The notes below the pieces were generated by a model. It did not search any database. It saw only the letters and a program-made list of their open reading frames with translations, and was not told the DNA's origin. A program made the translations under genes and the position numbers. 64,000 bases of DNA, taken from NCBI GenBank assembly GCA_945957365.1, contig CAMFKI010000001.1, positions 406,581-470,580 on the forward strand, given 5' to 3'. Each line of letters opens with the position of its first letter. Within the stretch, counting starts at the first letter, position 1. The stretch is from an uncultured Alphaproteobacteria bacterium (GTDB lineage Bacteria > Pseudomonadota > Alphaproteobacteria > Rhizobiales > Aestuariivirgaceae). Positions 50,520 to 59,408 of this stretch are shown piece by piece.

Positions 50520-51206
50520 AATCAACGGCTGCCTTCTGCTGACTTGGCGGAATCCAGCGTAGTTGACCATCGAACCTCTTGCGGACGAGTGCGTCTTCGT
50601 TCCGAGGCAGCAAGAAATTGGCGAGACTTTTCAACCTCGCAGTGGCCGACACCCTAGTCCCGACAAGGCATTGACAGATATGAGATCCGCCTTCCGCTGC
50701 TGATGTTACCAGGCATTGCGGCCGCCAACCCTGCGTTTACCCAGCAATTCGCGGAGTAACTGAACGACTTCGCCGTTTGCGACGTGGCGCGGGTCGAACG
50801 CCACGCCGCCGCGTTTCCGGCATCCATATGGCCACCTTGGCGAACTTATCGCACATTCCACGGTAGGCCTGTTTCATGAAGCTACTCAAGTCGGCGACTG
50901 TCCATCGCATTCAGGGAAAACTTGAACATAGCGCCCGTCCCTACCCGTCCCAGAAGGACATCAGCCCCCATGTCCGTCAGTGATCCATTCCCGATCGATA
51001 GCTCGGCACTCGAAGAGCCTCACATTCGAACTCCGTCGACGTTTTGATCTAGGAAAATGAAAGACGTTCTCCAGTCAGTTGGATCGATGCTGAATTGGAC
51101 ATAGCCGCCCATTCGGATGCCTCCTTCCTAACTCTCAATCTGTTCGATATAGAGGAATGCAACGCCGAGCGTCGTCCGACCGTCGGCGATTTGGAGGAAT
51201 CTGGGA
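50520..51206. other. Gene-poor stretch with no supported gene
   Basis: About 690 nt without a convincing frame. Short pieces on the minus strand (for example LTDMGADVLLGRVGTGAMFK) faintly recall an NAD-dependent dehydrogenase, but they are interrupted by stops. It looks like decayed coding sequence. The last 20 nt hold the ribosome site GGAGGAAT of the GFA gene. Confidence 0.5.
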
Positions 51207-51644
51207 ATGAGTTCACCATACTCTGCCCACTGTGCGTGTGGTGCAGTGACTGCAACCATCTCCGGCGAACCCGTCGCCGTGCGGGAATGTTGGTGCCGCC
51301 AGTGTCAGCAGATCGCGGCGGGAGGACCTACACGAAATGCCATGTTCCGTGTCGAGGACATCGCATTGACCGGTACCCTCGCATCGCATGAATACATCGC
51401 TGCAAGCGGGAACCGACTGACACAGCAATTCTGTCCCAGCTGCGGGTCCCCCGTGATGAGCCAGTCATCGGCCCGGCCGCATCTCCGGACACTGCGGCTC
51501 GGCTTTCTCAACACCGGGCACGGGCTTGCCCCGAGCATGGCGATCTGGGTGACGGATGCGCCGCCCTATGCGTACATCGATCCGAAGCTGGAGCAGTTTC
51601 CCCGGCAACCGCCGCCGCCCGTCTTTCCACCAGCGAAGACATAG
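51207..51644 (+). CDS. GFA-family zinc-binding protein
   Basis: The 145-residue protein matches the glutathione-dependent formaldehyde-activating (GFA) family: AHCACGAV (Cys9, Cys11), ECWCRQCQQ (Cys28, 30, 33), and FCPSCGSPV (CxxC). These cysteines hold two zinc ions. Most members have no proven activity. It lies before a VOC gene with a 57-nt gap, possibly as one unit. Confidence 0.82.
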   Translation: MSSPYSAHCACGAVTATISGEPVAVRECWCRQCQQIAAGGPTRNAMFRVEDIALTGTLASHEYIAASGNRLTQQFCPSCGSPVMSQSSARPHLRTLRLGFLNTGHGLAPSMAIWVTDAPPYAYIDPKLEQFPRQPPPPVFPPAKT

Positions 51645-51701
51645 GGCGCCGAAGCGAGGGCACGTAGTTAACCCTGCTTCCCCTGTCAGGAGTTCATCGC
51701 C

Positions 51702-52121
51702 ATGCAGCTCGAAATCTTCGACCACGTCTCGATGGCGACGCGCGATCTGGCGCGGTCGATCGCCTTCTATCAAACCGTTCTCGGGTTTCGGCCCATCGCT
51801 CGCCCGGACTTTCGCAGCGAAGGCGCGTGGCTTGCTGCCGGCGCCCTCGAAATCCACCTGACGGTCAATCCGAATGGCCATTTCCGGCGCCCTGAGATCA
51901 ACCCGGGCGACATTCATTTCGCCGCCCGCGTAGGCGACTTCGCAGCCATGGAGCGCCATCTTCAAAATCTGGGGTACAGTGATACCGCGCCAGAAGGGGA
52001 TCCCATGCGGCTGTTCTTCCGCCGCAGCGGACCGGCCCCCTATCAGCAAATCTATCTGCTCGATCCCGACTTCCATCAGATCGAACTCAACGACCGTCCG
52101 ATGTCAGAAAAGCGGTCCTGA
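51702..52121 (+). CDS. VOC (glyoxalase/dioxygenase) family protein
   Basis: The 139-residue protein has the beta-alpha-beta-beta-beta VOC fold: FDHVSMATRDLARSIAFYQTVLGF at the start (His as first metal ligand), a mid GDIHFAARV, and IYLLDPDFHQIELN with C-terminal Glu at the end. Substrate unknown. CAGGAG is 10 nt upstream. Confidence 0.82.
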   Translation: MQLEIFDHVSMATRDLARSIAFYQTVLGFRPIARPDFRSEGAWLAAGALEIHLTVNPNGHFRRPEINPGDIHFAARVGDFAAMERHLQNLGYSDTAPEGDPMRLFFRRSGPAPYQQIYLLDPDFHQIELNDRPMSEKRS

Positions 52122-52138
52122 GCGAGGCACTGAGATGA

Positions 52139-52873
52139 ATGGCATTTGAGCGATGTTCACACATGACCACAGCTGACCCTGCGCAGAAATTCGACGGCTT
52201 GCGTGCTGCGGAATACGAAGAGCAGAGCCGAATCGCGCTTGCAGGTTATGATGCCTGCCATGAACTCGCCGCCTGCATGCTGGCGGCCTCGATCGGATCC
52301 GGAGGCAGTGCTCATCTGCTGATCGCGGGTGCCGGTGGAGGTGCGCGGGAGATCGTCGAGGCTAGTGCTCTCGAGCCGCGCTGGAACTTCACGGCGGTCG
52401 ACCCGTCCCAGCCCATGTTGGACTTAGCCGTAGCGAAGCTCCGCCAAACAGAACTCCTCGAACGGACACACGTCGTGCTGGGCACGGTGGCCGATCTGCC
52501 ACCCGACCCCAAGTTTGATGCGGCGACACTCATTGGTGTTCTGCATCATTTGCCGGGCGACGATGCAAAGCTGAGCATACTTTCGGACATCGCCAAGCGG
52601 CTCAAACCTGGCGCGCCATTCGTCCTAGCCGGCAATCACTATGCCTATGCGAGCCAGCCCTTATTGCTGAAGGCCTGGGGCGAACGCTGGCGCCAGAAGG
52701 GTGCCACTTCCGCTGAAGTCGAAGCAAAGCGCGGGAAGATCCTTCAGGGGGCCGACCCGCCAGCATCGGAGGATGCTGTACACCAACTCCTGATCCGGAG
52801 CGGCTTTGCCCGGCCTCAACGGTTCTTCTCCAGTCTCTTCTGGTGTGCATGGCTAACCCACCGACTGCCCTAG
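52139..52873 (+). CDS. Class I SAM-dependent methyltransferase
   Basis: The 244-residue protein has the SAM-binding motif LLIAGAGGGAREIVEA (about 60-75), an FTAVDPSQPMLDLA acidic loop, and VLHHLPGDDAKLSILSDI. The first glycine loop is AGAGGGA rather than the usual GCGTG. The start may instead be ATG 52163; neither has a strong ribosome site. Substrate unknown. Confidence 0.78.
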   Translation: MAFERCSHMTTADPAQKFDGLRAAEYEEQSRIALAGYDACHELAACMLAASIGSGGSAHLLIAGAGGGAREIVEASALEPRWNFTAVDPSQPMLDLAVAKLRQTELLERTHVVLGTVADLPPDPKFDAATLIGVLHHLPGDDAKLSILSDIAKRLKPGAPFVLAGNHYAYASQPLLLKAWGERWRQKGATSAEVEAKRGKILQGADPPASEDAVHQLLIRSGFARPQRFFSSLFWCAWLTHRLP

Positions 52874-52953
52874 ATTGCCTCGCCTTACATCCATTGACGG
52901 CGCTTGGATGTGGCTCCAATACTTCACTGTCCTGGAATTGGATCGCCTGAGAC

Positions 52954-53369
52954 ATGGATAGCACGCGATCTCGTAAGATATTCGGCGGCCTCAGCGAAAC
53001 ATTCGCCGACCGCAACTTCAGAATCAACTCGGTCGCTTCGATCGGCTCGTGGATCAGCTATTTCATGCAGATCGTGACGCCCTTGGATACGCACCGCTCA
53101 TCGCGGCAATCTTGCTGCTCCGCACTCCTGCAACTTCGTCGCATCCGTTCAATTGTCGGTCGACGAAGCGCAACGTGGACGTGCAATGGGAGCCATGTTC
53201 ATGTTATCGCAACTCGCAGCAGGAAGCGAAGCCATGCTCCTGGGCGTCGCGAGTTCTTAACTGAGTCTTTCCACTCTGACCGCAACTGGCGTAGCCGGGG
53301 GAACGTTGACGTGGGCCGTGATGTTCGTGAAGCGGGACGTCCTGTTTCCAAGGACGTCCACTGAATGAA
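52954..53369 (+). pseudogene. MFS transporter remnant (MFS_3/EntS-like)
   Basis: The first frame gives FADRNFRINSVASIGSWISYFMQI, a typical first membrane helix of an MFS_3 exporter. It then shifts frame (GYAPLIAAILLLR, next NFVASVQLSVDEAQRGRAMGAMFMLSQ, which matches the late loop-8 region RGRAM) and meets an in-frame TAA before a last helix-like segment. Most of the 400-residue protein is deleted. Three frames and a stop make it a clear pseudogene. Confidence 0.7.
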
Positions 53370-53600
53370 GGCGGCAGACACGCCCGCAGCGCACGCTGCG
53401 ACGTTCCCCACGGTTCTTGTATCCGGATAGCCGGTCTCTCTTTCGGTCAAGATGCACGCAGCATGATCGGGCGACAGCATTGATCAATCGCCTCAGGTAT
53501 CCGCTGCCCCTCTGCCCGATCCTCATGAGATTGGATCGTCCACCGGCAGAATGTTGATGGAGGACAAGGCCAAGCCAAGCTGCCAGATATAGAGCCGTGC
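53340..53600 (-). mobile_element. IS110-family transposase C-terminal remnant
   Basis: On the minus strand, LAAWLGLVLHQHSAGGRS and LMRIGQRGSGYLRRLI match the transposase_20 domain of IS110 transposases (AWLGLVPRQ.S.GGK..LGRISKRGDRYLRxLL). A second frame nearby gives NVAACAAGVSAAFIQW, resembling the end of the same domain, so a frameshift is present. No complete transposase or element end is visible. Confidence 0.55.
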
Positions 53601-53837
53601 GAACCTTTCGGCGTTTCCAACAGCGGACAATGGAACAGCTATTGAGCAAGAGGTCGATGTTTCGAGCTCTCAGCCCACCATTGTCGACGACTTCAATGGT
53701 TGGCGGATAGCATGGGCGGGTCCTGGCCTTGCCATGTGGCACTTCCAAGACAATACTGAGACCAATAGCCGGTCATCCGGCTGATGTCAGTCAACAATCG
53801 ACCCATCTGGATGTGACATGAACCAGGCTCAGCATCA

Positions 53838-56075
53838 GTGCCCCGTACGACGGTAAGTTCATTGTCTTCGGTTGCGGTAGATCCGGGTGTTGCCAAGCAC
53901 CCCTTTGACGTTTCCGTGGTCCTAAATGTCCATCGCGAATCCTTCTATCTGCGTCCGACTCTGCTTTCGCTGCTTGACTGCGCAGCATTCTCTGCAGCCT
54001 GCGGGTTGAGGGTGCAACTCGTCGCGGTTTTCGACAGGTCAGACCAAGAGACATTAGACATCTTTCAGACCTCGGATCTTTCCGCGTTCACGTCGGTACG
54101 CACGCTGCAAATCGACGTGGGCTCCCTCGGCCTCGCACGCAACGCCGGAATCGCGGCGGCGGAAGGTGAATTCGTGTGGACCGCAGATGGCGACGACCTG
54201 GTGTCCGTCAACGCGATCCGTCAGCACGTGGCGGTGGCGAGGGCTCAGACCGATGACGATTTTGCTGTGTTCTGCGAATACTGCATCGGATTCGGAGAAG
54301 GATATTTCATCGGGCGGTATGAGCCTTCTTCGCTGCTCTGCGCGGCGGACTTCGCCTTCTCGCATCCCTATGTATCGCGGATATTCCTGAGACGCAGCGT
54401 GTTCGACAGCCTTCAATACAGCGACCTAAGACTTTCGAAGGGGTTCGCTTACGAAGACTGGGACCTGAACGCAAGGCTGTTTGCCCGGGGATTCCGCTTC
54501 GAGATCGCGCCAGACTGCGCATTGTTCTACCGCCAGCGCGAGAACAGCCTATTGCGGCTTACAGAGAGCCGTTCGGCGCGCCTCCCGCCACACTGCGAAT
54601 TATTCGAGCCCGCTGTTTTCATCAGCGCGATGAGAGACAGGAGGGCGAAACATGAAGAGTGGCAGATGCTCGTTGCGGCACGCCCTGCCCTGCACAAGCT
54701 GCAACTCGCGAAGCGGGCTTTCGGCACTTTCACAATCAGAGAGGCGGTGGCCGATGCAGCTCGGATCGAACCCGAGATAAATCCTCCGCGGCTCGAAACC
54801 GCTTCTGGCTATTGCCCGGTACCCAGCGATGTCAGGCACTGGGGCTTTGATCTTGAGGCAGCATTCGAACTTGTCGGCCCCTCCAAATTCACCGACATCC
54901 TATTACTGCCATGGCTGCAGCCTGGCGGCGCAGAAAAGTATATTCTTGAGGTCATCGACCTCATCTCGAGGCAGGGCACGTGGGGGCGTGTCCTGATCAT
55001 ATGCGGGCAGGCCTCCGAGAGCGTGGGCTGGTCGGAACGGCTGCGCGGCGAATTTGTCTTTCTGGACATCTTCAATGGCTTTCCCTTGCTCGACACGGAG
55101 GCGCGGGATCAATTGACGGTGCGCCTCATTTTCAGCGTTGCGCAACAGGGCGCGCGGCTACATGTTAAACCCTCGGAATTCGCGCACAGCATCCTGGACC
55201 GCTTCGGGACCGCACTCTCGACATGCCTTGAGGTGATCTACTACCGATTCACCGACCTGCATTTTACCTGGAATGGGGTGCGCCTGCGGCATGCCGACAA
55301 TATCCGGTTCTTCCGCAGGAACAGCCATGTTTTGCACACACTCATCACCGATTGTGAGACAACGATGCAACAGGACCTCGACATTCTTCCGCAAATGCGA
55401 GGCAGGTTTCATCGCATCTATGCGCATTGCACGACCCCGCTAGGGAGCGACGGCGCACCTGCTCCCCGCTTTCGCCTGCTTTGGGCTTCGCGCATCGCCG
55501 CGGAGAAGCGTCCGGACCTGCTTGCCTCGATTGCGCGCGCCCTTCGCCGGCAATCACCCGAGATCGGCATTGACATTTACGGTAAGGCCGAACGAACGCA
55601 TGCAGTGAGTGCTATGTTTTGCGAGGTTAACCTAGCATACCAAGGTCCATTCGATTCGTTTGAATCGCTGCCGCTCGATCGGTATGATGGGTTGATCTAT
55701 ACTTCGGCCTTCGATGGACTGCCCAACATCATCCTCGAGGCCATGGCCAGTGGGCTCGTGGTCGTTGCGGCAGATGTAGGGGGCGTGTCCGAGGCTGTCA
55801 TGGAAGACACGGGATTTCTGGTGCCCAATCTCGCCGACGAGGATTGCCTGGCAGACGCCTATGCGGAGGCCGTGCGGAAACTCTACGCCGATTGGCCGGC
55901 TACACAGCGAAAGCGGCAGGCCGCGAGGGATCTGATTTCCATGCGCCATGGAATGGCGACTTTCGCAGAAGCTGTCGGATGTGCGATTCCGTCGGCCGGA
56001 CTTTTTGGCATAAGGCCGGTTGCGGGCGGTGGCGGTGCGCCGAAGCCCCAAACGACGGAGACAGATGTGTCATGA
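53838..56075 (+). CDS. Two-domain glycosyltransferase (GT-A family 2 plus GT-B family 4)
   Basis: The 745-residue protein starts with a GT2-like domain (about 22-260): DVSVVLNVHRESFYLRPTLLSLL, GLARNAGIAAAEGEFVWTADGDD with the metal DxD-type site, and EDWDLNARLF. A C-terminal GT4-like domain follows (about 345-720): DILLLPWLQPGGAEKYI, LLWASRIAAEKRPDLL, and the EAMASGLVVVAADVGGVSEAV nucleotide-sugar loop. It probably adds two sugars to an envelope polysaccharide or glycan. The GTG start is uncertain. It overlaps a small coiled-coil gene by ATGA. Confidence 0.85.
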   Translation: MPRTTVSSLSSVAVDPGVAKHPFDVSVVLNVHRESFYLRPTLLSLLDCAAFSAACGLRVQLVAVFDRSDQETLDIFQTSDLSAFTSVRTLQIDVGSLGLARNAGIAAAEGEFVWTADGDDLVSVNAIRQHVAVARAQTDDDFAVFCEYCIGFGEGYFIGRYEPSSLLCAADFAFSHPYVSRIFLRRSVFDSLQYSDLRLSKGFAYEDWDLNARLFARGFRFEIAPDCALFYRQRENSLLRLTESRSARLPPHCELFEPAVFISAMRDRRAKHEEWQMLVAARPALHKLQLAKRAFGTFTIREAVADAARIEPEINPPRLETASGYCPVPSDVRHWGFDLEAAFELVGPSKFTDILLLPWLQPGGAEKYILEVIDLISRQGTWGRVLIICGQASESVGWSERLRGEFVFLDIFNGFPLLDTEARDQLTVRLIFSVAQQGARLHVKPSEFAHSILDRFGTALSTCLEVIYYRFTDLHFTWNGVRLRHADNIRFFRRNSHVLHTLITDCETTMQQDLDILPQMRGRFHRIYAHCTTPLGSDGAPAPRFRLLWASRIAAEKRPDLLASIARALRRQSPEIGIDIYGKAERTHAVSAMFCEVNLAYQGPFDSFESLPLDRYDGLIYTSAFDGLPNIILEAMASGLVVVAADVGGVSEAVMEDTGFLVPNLADEDCLADAYAEAVRKLYADWPATQRKRQAARDLISMRHGMATFAEAVGCAIPSAGLFGIRPVAGGGGAPKPQTTETDVS

Positions 56076-56308
56076 ACCCAAGCGATGACCCAAATTACTT
56101 TGTCGCGCGCATCGCTGAACTCGAGGGAATGTTGCGGGCACGCGACAGGAAGATCACCGAACTTGGCAACCTCATTAATTTGCGCCGGCCCTCCGATCAG
56201 CCGTCAAAATTCAAGGGCCTCCTGGTCCAACTGTGGGACGGAATGCCGAGAAAGGTGCAGAAGAAGATTGAACCCCTGGCCGATTTCATTGACAAGATCG
56301 TGAAGTAG
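56072..56308 (+). CDS. Small coiled-coil protein paired with the glycosyltransferase
   Basis: The 78-residue protein has a predicted coiled coil at about 10-35 (VARIAELEGMLRARDRKITEL) and a basic amphipathic end. No family is recognised. Translational coupling to the glycosyltransferase (four-base overlap) suggests a partner or scaffold role. Confidence 0.7.
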   Translation: MNPSDDPNYFVARIAELEGMLRARDRKITELGNLINLRRPSDQPSKFKGLLVQLWDGMPRKVQKKIEPLADFIDKIVK

Positions 56309-56430
56309 GAGTGGCGCGGGCGCAGTGAGTTTGCTCTGCCCTCATTTGCAGGCAGCGCACCTGATGAGACCCCCTCATCTCAATTGAAGCACACCGCGTC
56401 TCTTGCCAAAGTGGCCGACATAACGTACAG

Positions 56431-56446
56431 TGAACCATATGGTTCA
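56431..56446. promoter_or_regulatory. Perfect palindrome over the ArsR start codon, likely operator
   Basis: TGAACCATATGGTTCA is a perfect 16-bp palindrome and contains the ATG of the arsR-type gene in its centre. ArsR-family regulators bind such symmetric sites at their own promoters, so autorepression is likely. Confidence 0.65.
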
Positions 56447-56795
56447 GTTTCGATCCACAGGTATTGACGTTACCTTTGCGGCGCTCTCGGATGCCACGAG
56501 ACGAGGTGTCATCGAACAATTATGGCGCTCGGACGCATCGATCACAGACCTCGCTCGAAAATTTCACATGACGCCCACTGGCATGAAGAAGCACGTGAGC
56601 GTTCTTGAAGCCGCGGGACTCGTCTCCACCGAAAAGGTCGGACGGGTGCGAACATGCCGGCTCGGTCGGCGTGGAGTGCAAGAGGAAGCAAATTGGATCG
56701 AGCGCTATCGCCAGTTCTGGGCCGCCCGATTTGATGTTTTGGATGAGGTCCTCGAAGACATGAAACGCAAGGAATTGCAAAATGGAAGGCGATGA
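56439..56795 (+). CDS. ArsR-family transcriptional regulator
   Basis: The 118-residue winged-helix protein has FAALSDATRRGVIEQL and the recognition region LARKFHMTPTGMKKHVSVLEAAGLVSTEKVGRVRTCRL. No arsenic-type cysteine pair is present, as is usual in ArsR proteins paired with SRPBCC genes. A GTG three codons earlier (56430) is the alternative start. It overlaps the SRPBCC gene by 14 nt. Confidence 0.88.
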   Translation: MVQFRSTGIDVTFAALSDATRRGVIEQLWRSDASITDLARKFHMTPTGMKKHVSVLEAAGLVSTEKVGRVRTCRLGRRGVQEEANWIERYRQFWAARFDVLDEVLEDMKRKELQNGRR

Positions 56796-57306
56796 AAGTC
56801 GGACGCATTCTCCACTTGCTGAAAATCCCACGGTGGTGGAGTTGAGATCTGACCGGGAACTGGTCGTGACTCGAGTGTTCCACGCGCCGCCCAAGCTTGT
56901 CTATGAGGCATGGACGACGCCTGATTTGTTCAAGCGGTGGTGGACGCCAAAGTCTTCAGGCATGATCCTTCTGTCGTGTCGGATGGACGTGCGGGTGGGC
57001 GGCAGCTACCGACTTGAATTCGGTCGTCCGAACTCAAACATTACGATGTCCTTCTTTGGCTCCTATCTCGAGGTAGTCCCGACTTCGCGGCTGGTTTGGA
57101 CCAACGAAGAGGGGACAGACGGTGCGGTAACCACGGTGACGTTCACCGAACAAGAAGGCAATACGATACTAGTTCTGAGCGAGCTCTACCCCACCAGGGT
57201 CGCACTCGATGCTTCGTTCCAAGGCATGGAGGAAGGTATGCCGGAGCAGTTTGGGCAGCTCGATGACCTACTCAGCGAACTACTCCGAGGGGTGGCTGCT
57301 GAATGA
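56782..57306 (+). CDS. SRPBCC/AHSA1-family protein
   Basis: The 174-residue protein has the START-like AHSA1 fold: ELVVTRVFHAPPKLVYEAWTTPDLFKRWW (about 25-53), VRVGGSYRLEF, and the long C-terminal helix (GMEEGMPEQFGQLDDLLSELL). Partner of the ArsR regulator as in many genomes; the ligand is unknown. Spacing and overlap support co-translation. Confidence 0.87.
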   Translation: MEGDESRTHSPLAENPTVVELRSDRELVVTRVFHAPPKLVYEAWTTPDLFKRWWTPKSSGMILLSCRMDVRVGGSYRLEFGRPNSNITMSFFGSYLEVVPTSRLVWTNEEGTDGAVTTVTFTEQEGNTILVLSELYPTRVALDASFQGMEEGMPEQFGQLDDLLSELLRGVAAE

Positions 57307-57694
57307 ATTGCAGAGACGCAAGACAAGCTGGCCACCATCAACGTAATCGGCAAATGCGCGTCTCGTGACTGTGTCCAGGCGGTGAGCAATATCACCCTGA
57401 CGGACTAGGACGGTCGAACGACAACAGTGTGTGGGTTCGGAGTCCTTTGGAGACGGATCAAGAGCGTTAATCGGGCGCTCACGTACCGGCAGTCGTGGAT
57501 AGTTGATCAGCTATACCTCTTCGCTGACATTCGGGACTTGCGCTGGCACCAGCCTGCTCATCCTGATTTTCCGCCCCTGATAGACGATCACTTCCTTGGA
57601 CCTTCTGGTTCCCGAAATCACAAACTGAGAAAACCGGCCAGAACTTGCCCGCAAACTGTCTCCCCTTGGTCTCATATCCAGAAGGTCACCGTAA
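57307..57694. other. Gene-poor stretch before the tRNA gene
   Basis: No gene is supported in these 390 nt. A minus-strand piece (GDIAHRLDTVTRRAFADYVDGGQL) is open for about 30 codons but matches nothing I recognise. The region is the right end of the lower-G+C zone. Confidence 0.5.
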
Positions 57695-57715
57695 ATCCCG
57701 CCAAATTGGCGGGAT
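57695..57715 (-). terminator. Hairpin downstream of the tRNA gene
   Basis: ATCCCGCC and GGCGGGAT form an 8-bp stem around an AATTT loop on the minus strand, followed by TTTAC. It lies about 50 nt after the encoded CCA of the tRNA and is the likely terminator. Confidence 0.6.
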
Positions 57716-57766
57716 AGTGGGCTTCTGGGCTAGCGAGTGGCAATTCCACGGGGAGAGGAAACTATG

Positions 57767-57842
57767 TGGTGGGCCCACCAGGACTCGAACCTGGAACCAG
57801 ACGGTTATGAGCCGTCAGCTCTAACCATTGAGCTATGGGCCC
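57767..57842 (-). tRNA. tRNA with CAT anticodon (tRNA-Ile2 or tRNA-Met)
   Basis: The cloverleaf is complete on the minus strand: acceptor GGGCCCA/TGGGCCC, D arm AGCTCAATGGTTAGAGCT, anticodon arm GACGG-CTCATAA-CCGTC, T arm CCAGGTTCGAGTCCTGG, discriminator A and encoded CCA. The anticodon is CAT. The acceptor and D loop resemble the Ile2 (lysidine) tRNA more than elongator Met, but the two cannot be separated securely by eye. No C1-A72 mismatch, so it is not initiator tRNA. Confidence 0.93.
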
Positions 57843-57897
57843 CCACGCGACCGGGATGGCTACAGCAATTTGCGGCGCTATGCTATAGGCTGCCGGG

Positions 57898-59352
57898 ATG
57901 GATCATGACCTTTCACCGGAAACTGCCGTCGAGCGCCTGATCGAGCTTTACCGGCAGGCCACCACCAGGCTCAAGACCTGCCTCGAACGCTATTTCGACA
58001 CGCGCGAGCCCCCGACATTGGAGGAGCGCTGGAGCTTCTGCTATCCCGAGCTTCGCGTCGAATACCGCTCCGGCGGCATCCAGCCGCGGATATCCCGGGC
58101 CTATGCGAAGTTCCAGGGCCCCGGCCTCTACTCGACGACGGTGACCCAGCCCGATCATTTCAGCCGCTATCTCATCGAGCAGCTGCGCTACCTGGTGCGC
58201 GACTATGGCGCGTCGATTTCGGTGCAGCAGTCGGACCAGGAAATCCCCTACCCCTACGTGCTCGAGCAGGGTGACGATCTCGGCCGCAACGATGTCACCG
58301 CCGCGGAGCTTGCACTTCATTTTCCCGCGCCGAAGCTGTCGCAGGTGGGTGACGAGGTTGCCGACGGCACTTGGCAGCACCCACCCGGCGAGCCCCTGCC
58401 CCTGGCCCTGTTCGATGCCGTGCGGATCGACTATTCATTGAAGCGGCTGCAGCATTACACCGGCACAAGCTGGCGCGCCATGCAGCCGTGGATCCTGCTC
58501 ACCAATTATCATCGCTATGTGGACCAGTTCGTGAAGTGGGGCCTGAACCAGCTGGCCGGCGACAGCCCCTACGCGGTGCTGCACCTGCCGGGCGGCGGCA
58601 AGATCCTCCGCGGCATGGGCCAGCGCGAGGCCGAAGGCATCATTGCAGGTTCACAGTGGCATCGCTTCCAGATGCCGGCCTATCATCTGGCGCGCGGCGA
58701 CGGCCACGGCGGGGTGACCCTTGTCAACATCGGCGTGGGCCCGTCCAATGCCAAGAACATCACCGATCATCTTGCCGTGCTCCGGCCGCACTGCTGGCTG
58801 ATGGTGGGGCACTGCGGCGGCCTGCGCCAGAGCCAGCGCATCGGCGACTATGTGCTGGCCCACGGCTACCTGCGTCAGGACCGGATCCTCGACTCGCTGG
58901 TCCCGCCAGACATCCCCATCCCGGCCCTGGCCGAGGTGCAGGTGGCGCTTCAGGACGCCGCCGCGCGGGTGACGGGCGAACATGGCGACGCCCTGAAGGA
59001 ACGGCTGCGCACCGGCACCGTTGTCACCAACGACGATCGCAACTGGGAGCTCCGCTGGACTCAGGAATTGCGCCGCATCAACCTCTCGCGGGCCATCGCG
59101 GTCGACATGGAATCGGGCACCATCGCCGCCCAGGGCTATCGCCTGCGCGTCCCCTATGGCACGCTGCTCTGCGTATCTGACAAGCCGCTGCATGGCGAGA
59201 TCAAGCTGCCGGGTGCGGCCAACGCCTTTTATGACCGCGCTGTGGGCGAACACCTGCTGATCGGCCTCGAAACCATCGAGCAACTGCGCGGCAATGTCGG
59301 GCAACTGCACTCGCGCAAGCTTCGCAGCTTCGACGAGCCGCCGTTCCGCTGA
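57898..59352 (+). CDS. amn: AMP nucleosidase
   Basis: The 484-residue protein matches AMP nucleosidase, which splits AMP to adenine and ribose 5-phosphate. It has an N-terminal regulatory domain (about 1-180) and a C-terminal phosphorylase-like domain with VNIGVGPSNAKNITDHLAVLRPHCWLMVGHCGGLR (about 279-313) and AVDMESGTIAAQGYR with the catalytic-region Glu. It starts about 55 nt from the tRNA end and is the first normal-composition gene after the decayed zone. Confidence 0.93.
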   Translation: MDHDLSPETAVERLIELYRQATTRLKTCLERYFDTREPPTLEERWSFCYPELRVEYRSGGIQPRISRAYAKFQGPGLYSTTVTQPDHFSRYLIEQLRYLVRDYGASISVQQSDQEIPYPYVLEQGDDLGRNDVTAAELALHFPAPKLSQVGDEVADGTWQHPPGEPLPLALFDAVRIDYSLKRLQHYTGTSWRAMQPWILLTNYHRYVDQFVKWGLNQLAGDSPYAVLHLPGGGKILRGMGQREAEGIIAGSQWHRFQMPAYHLARGDGHGGVTLVNIGVGPSNAKNITDHLAVLRPHCWLMVGHCGGLRQSQRIGDYVLAHGYLRQDRILDSLVPPDIPIPALAEVQVALQDAAARVTGEHGDALKERLRTGTVVTNDDRNWELRWTQELRRINLSRAIAVDMESGTIAAQGYRLRVPYGTLLCVSDKPLHGEIKLPGAANAFYDRAVGEHLLIGLETIEQLRGNVGQLHSRKLRSFDEPPFR

Positions 59353-59408
59353 TGCCCCACTGGCGCCGCAATCTCCCACCATCCACATGCGACCACAAGG
59401 AGAGCACC

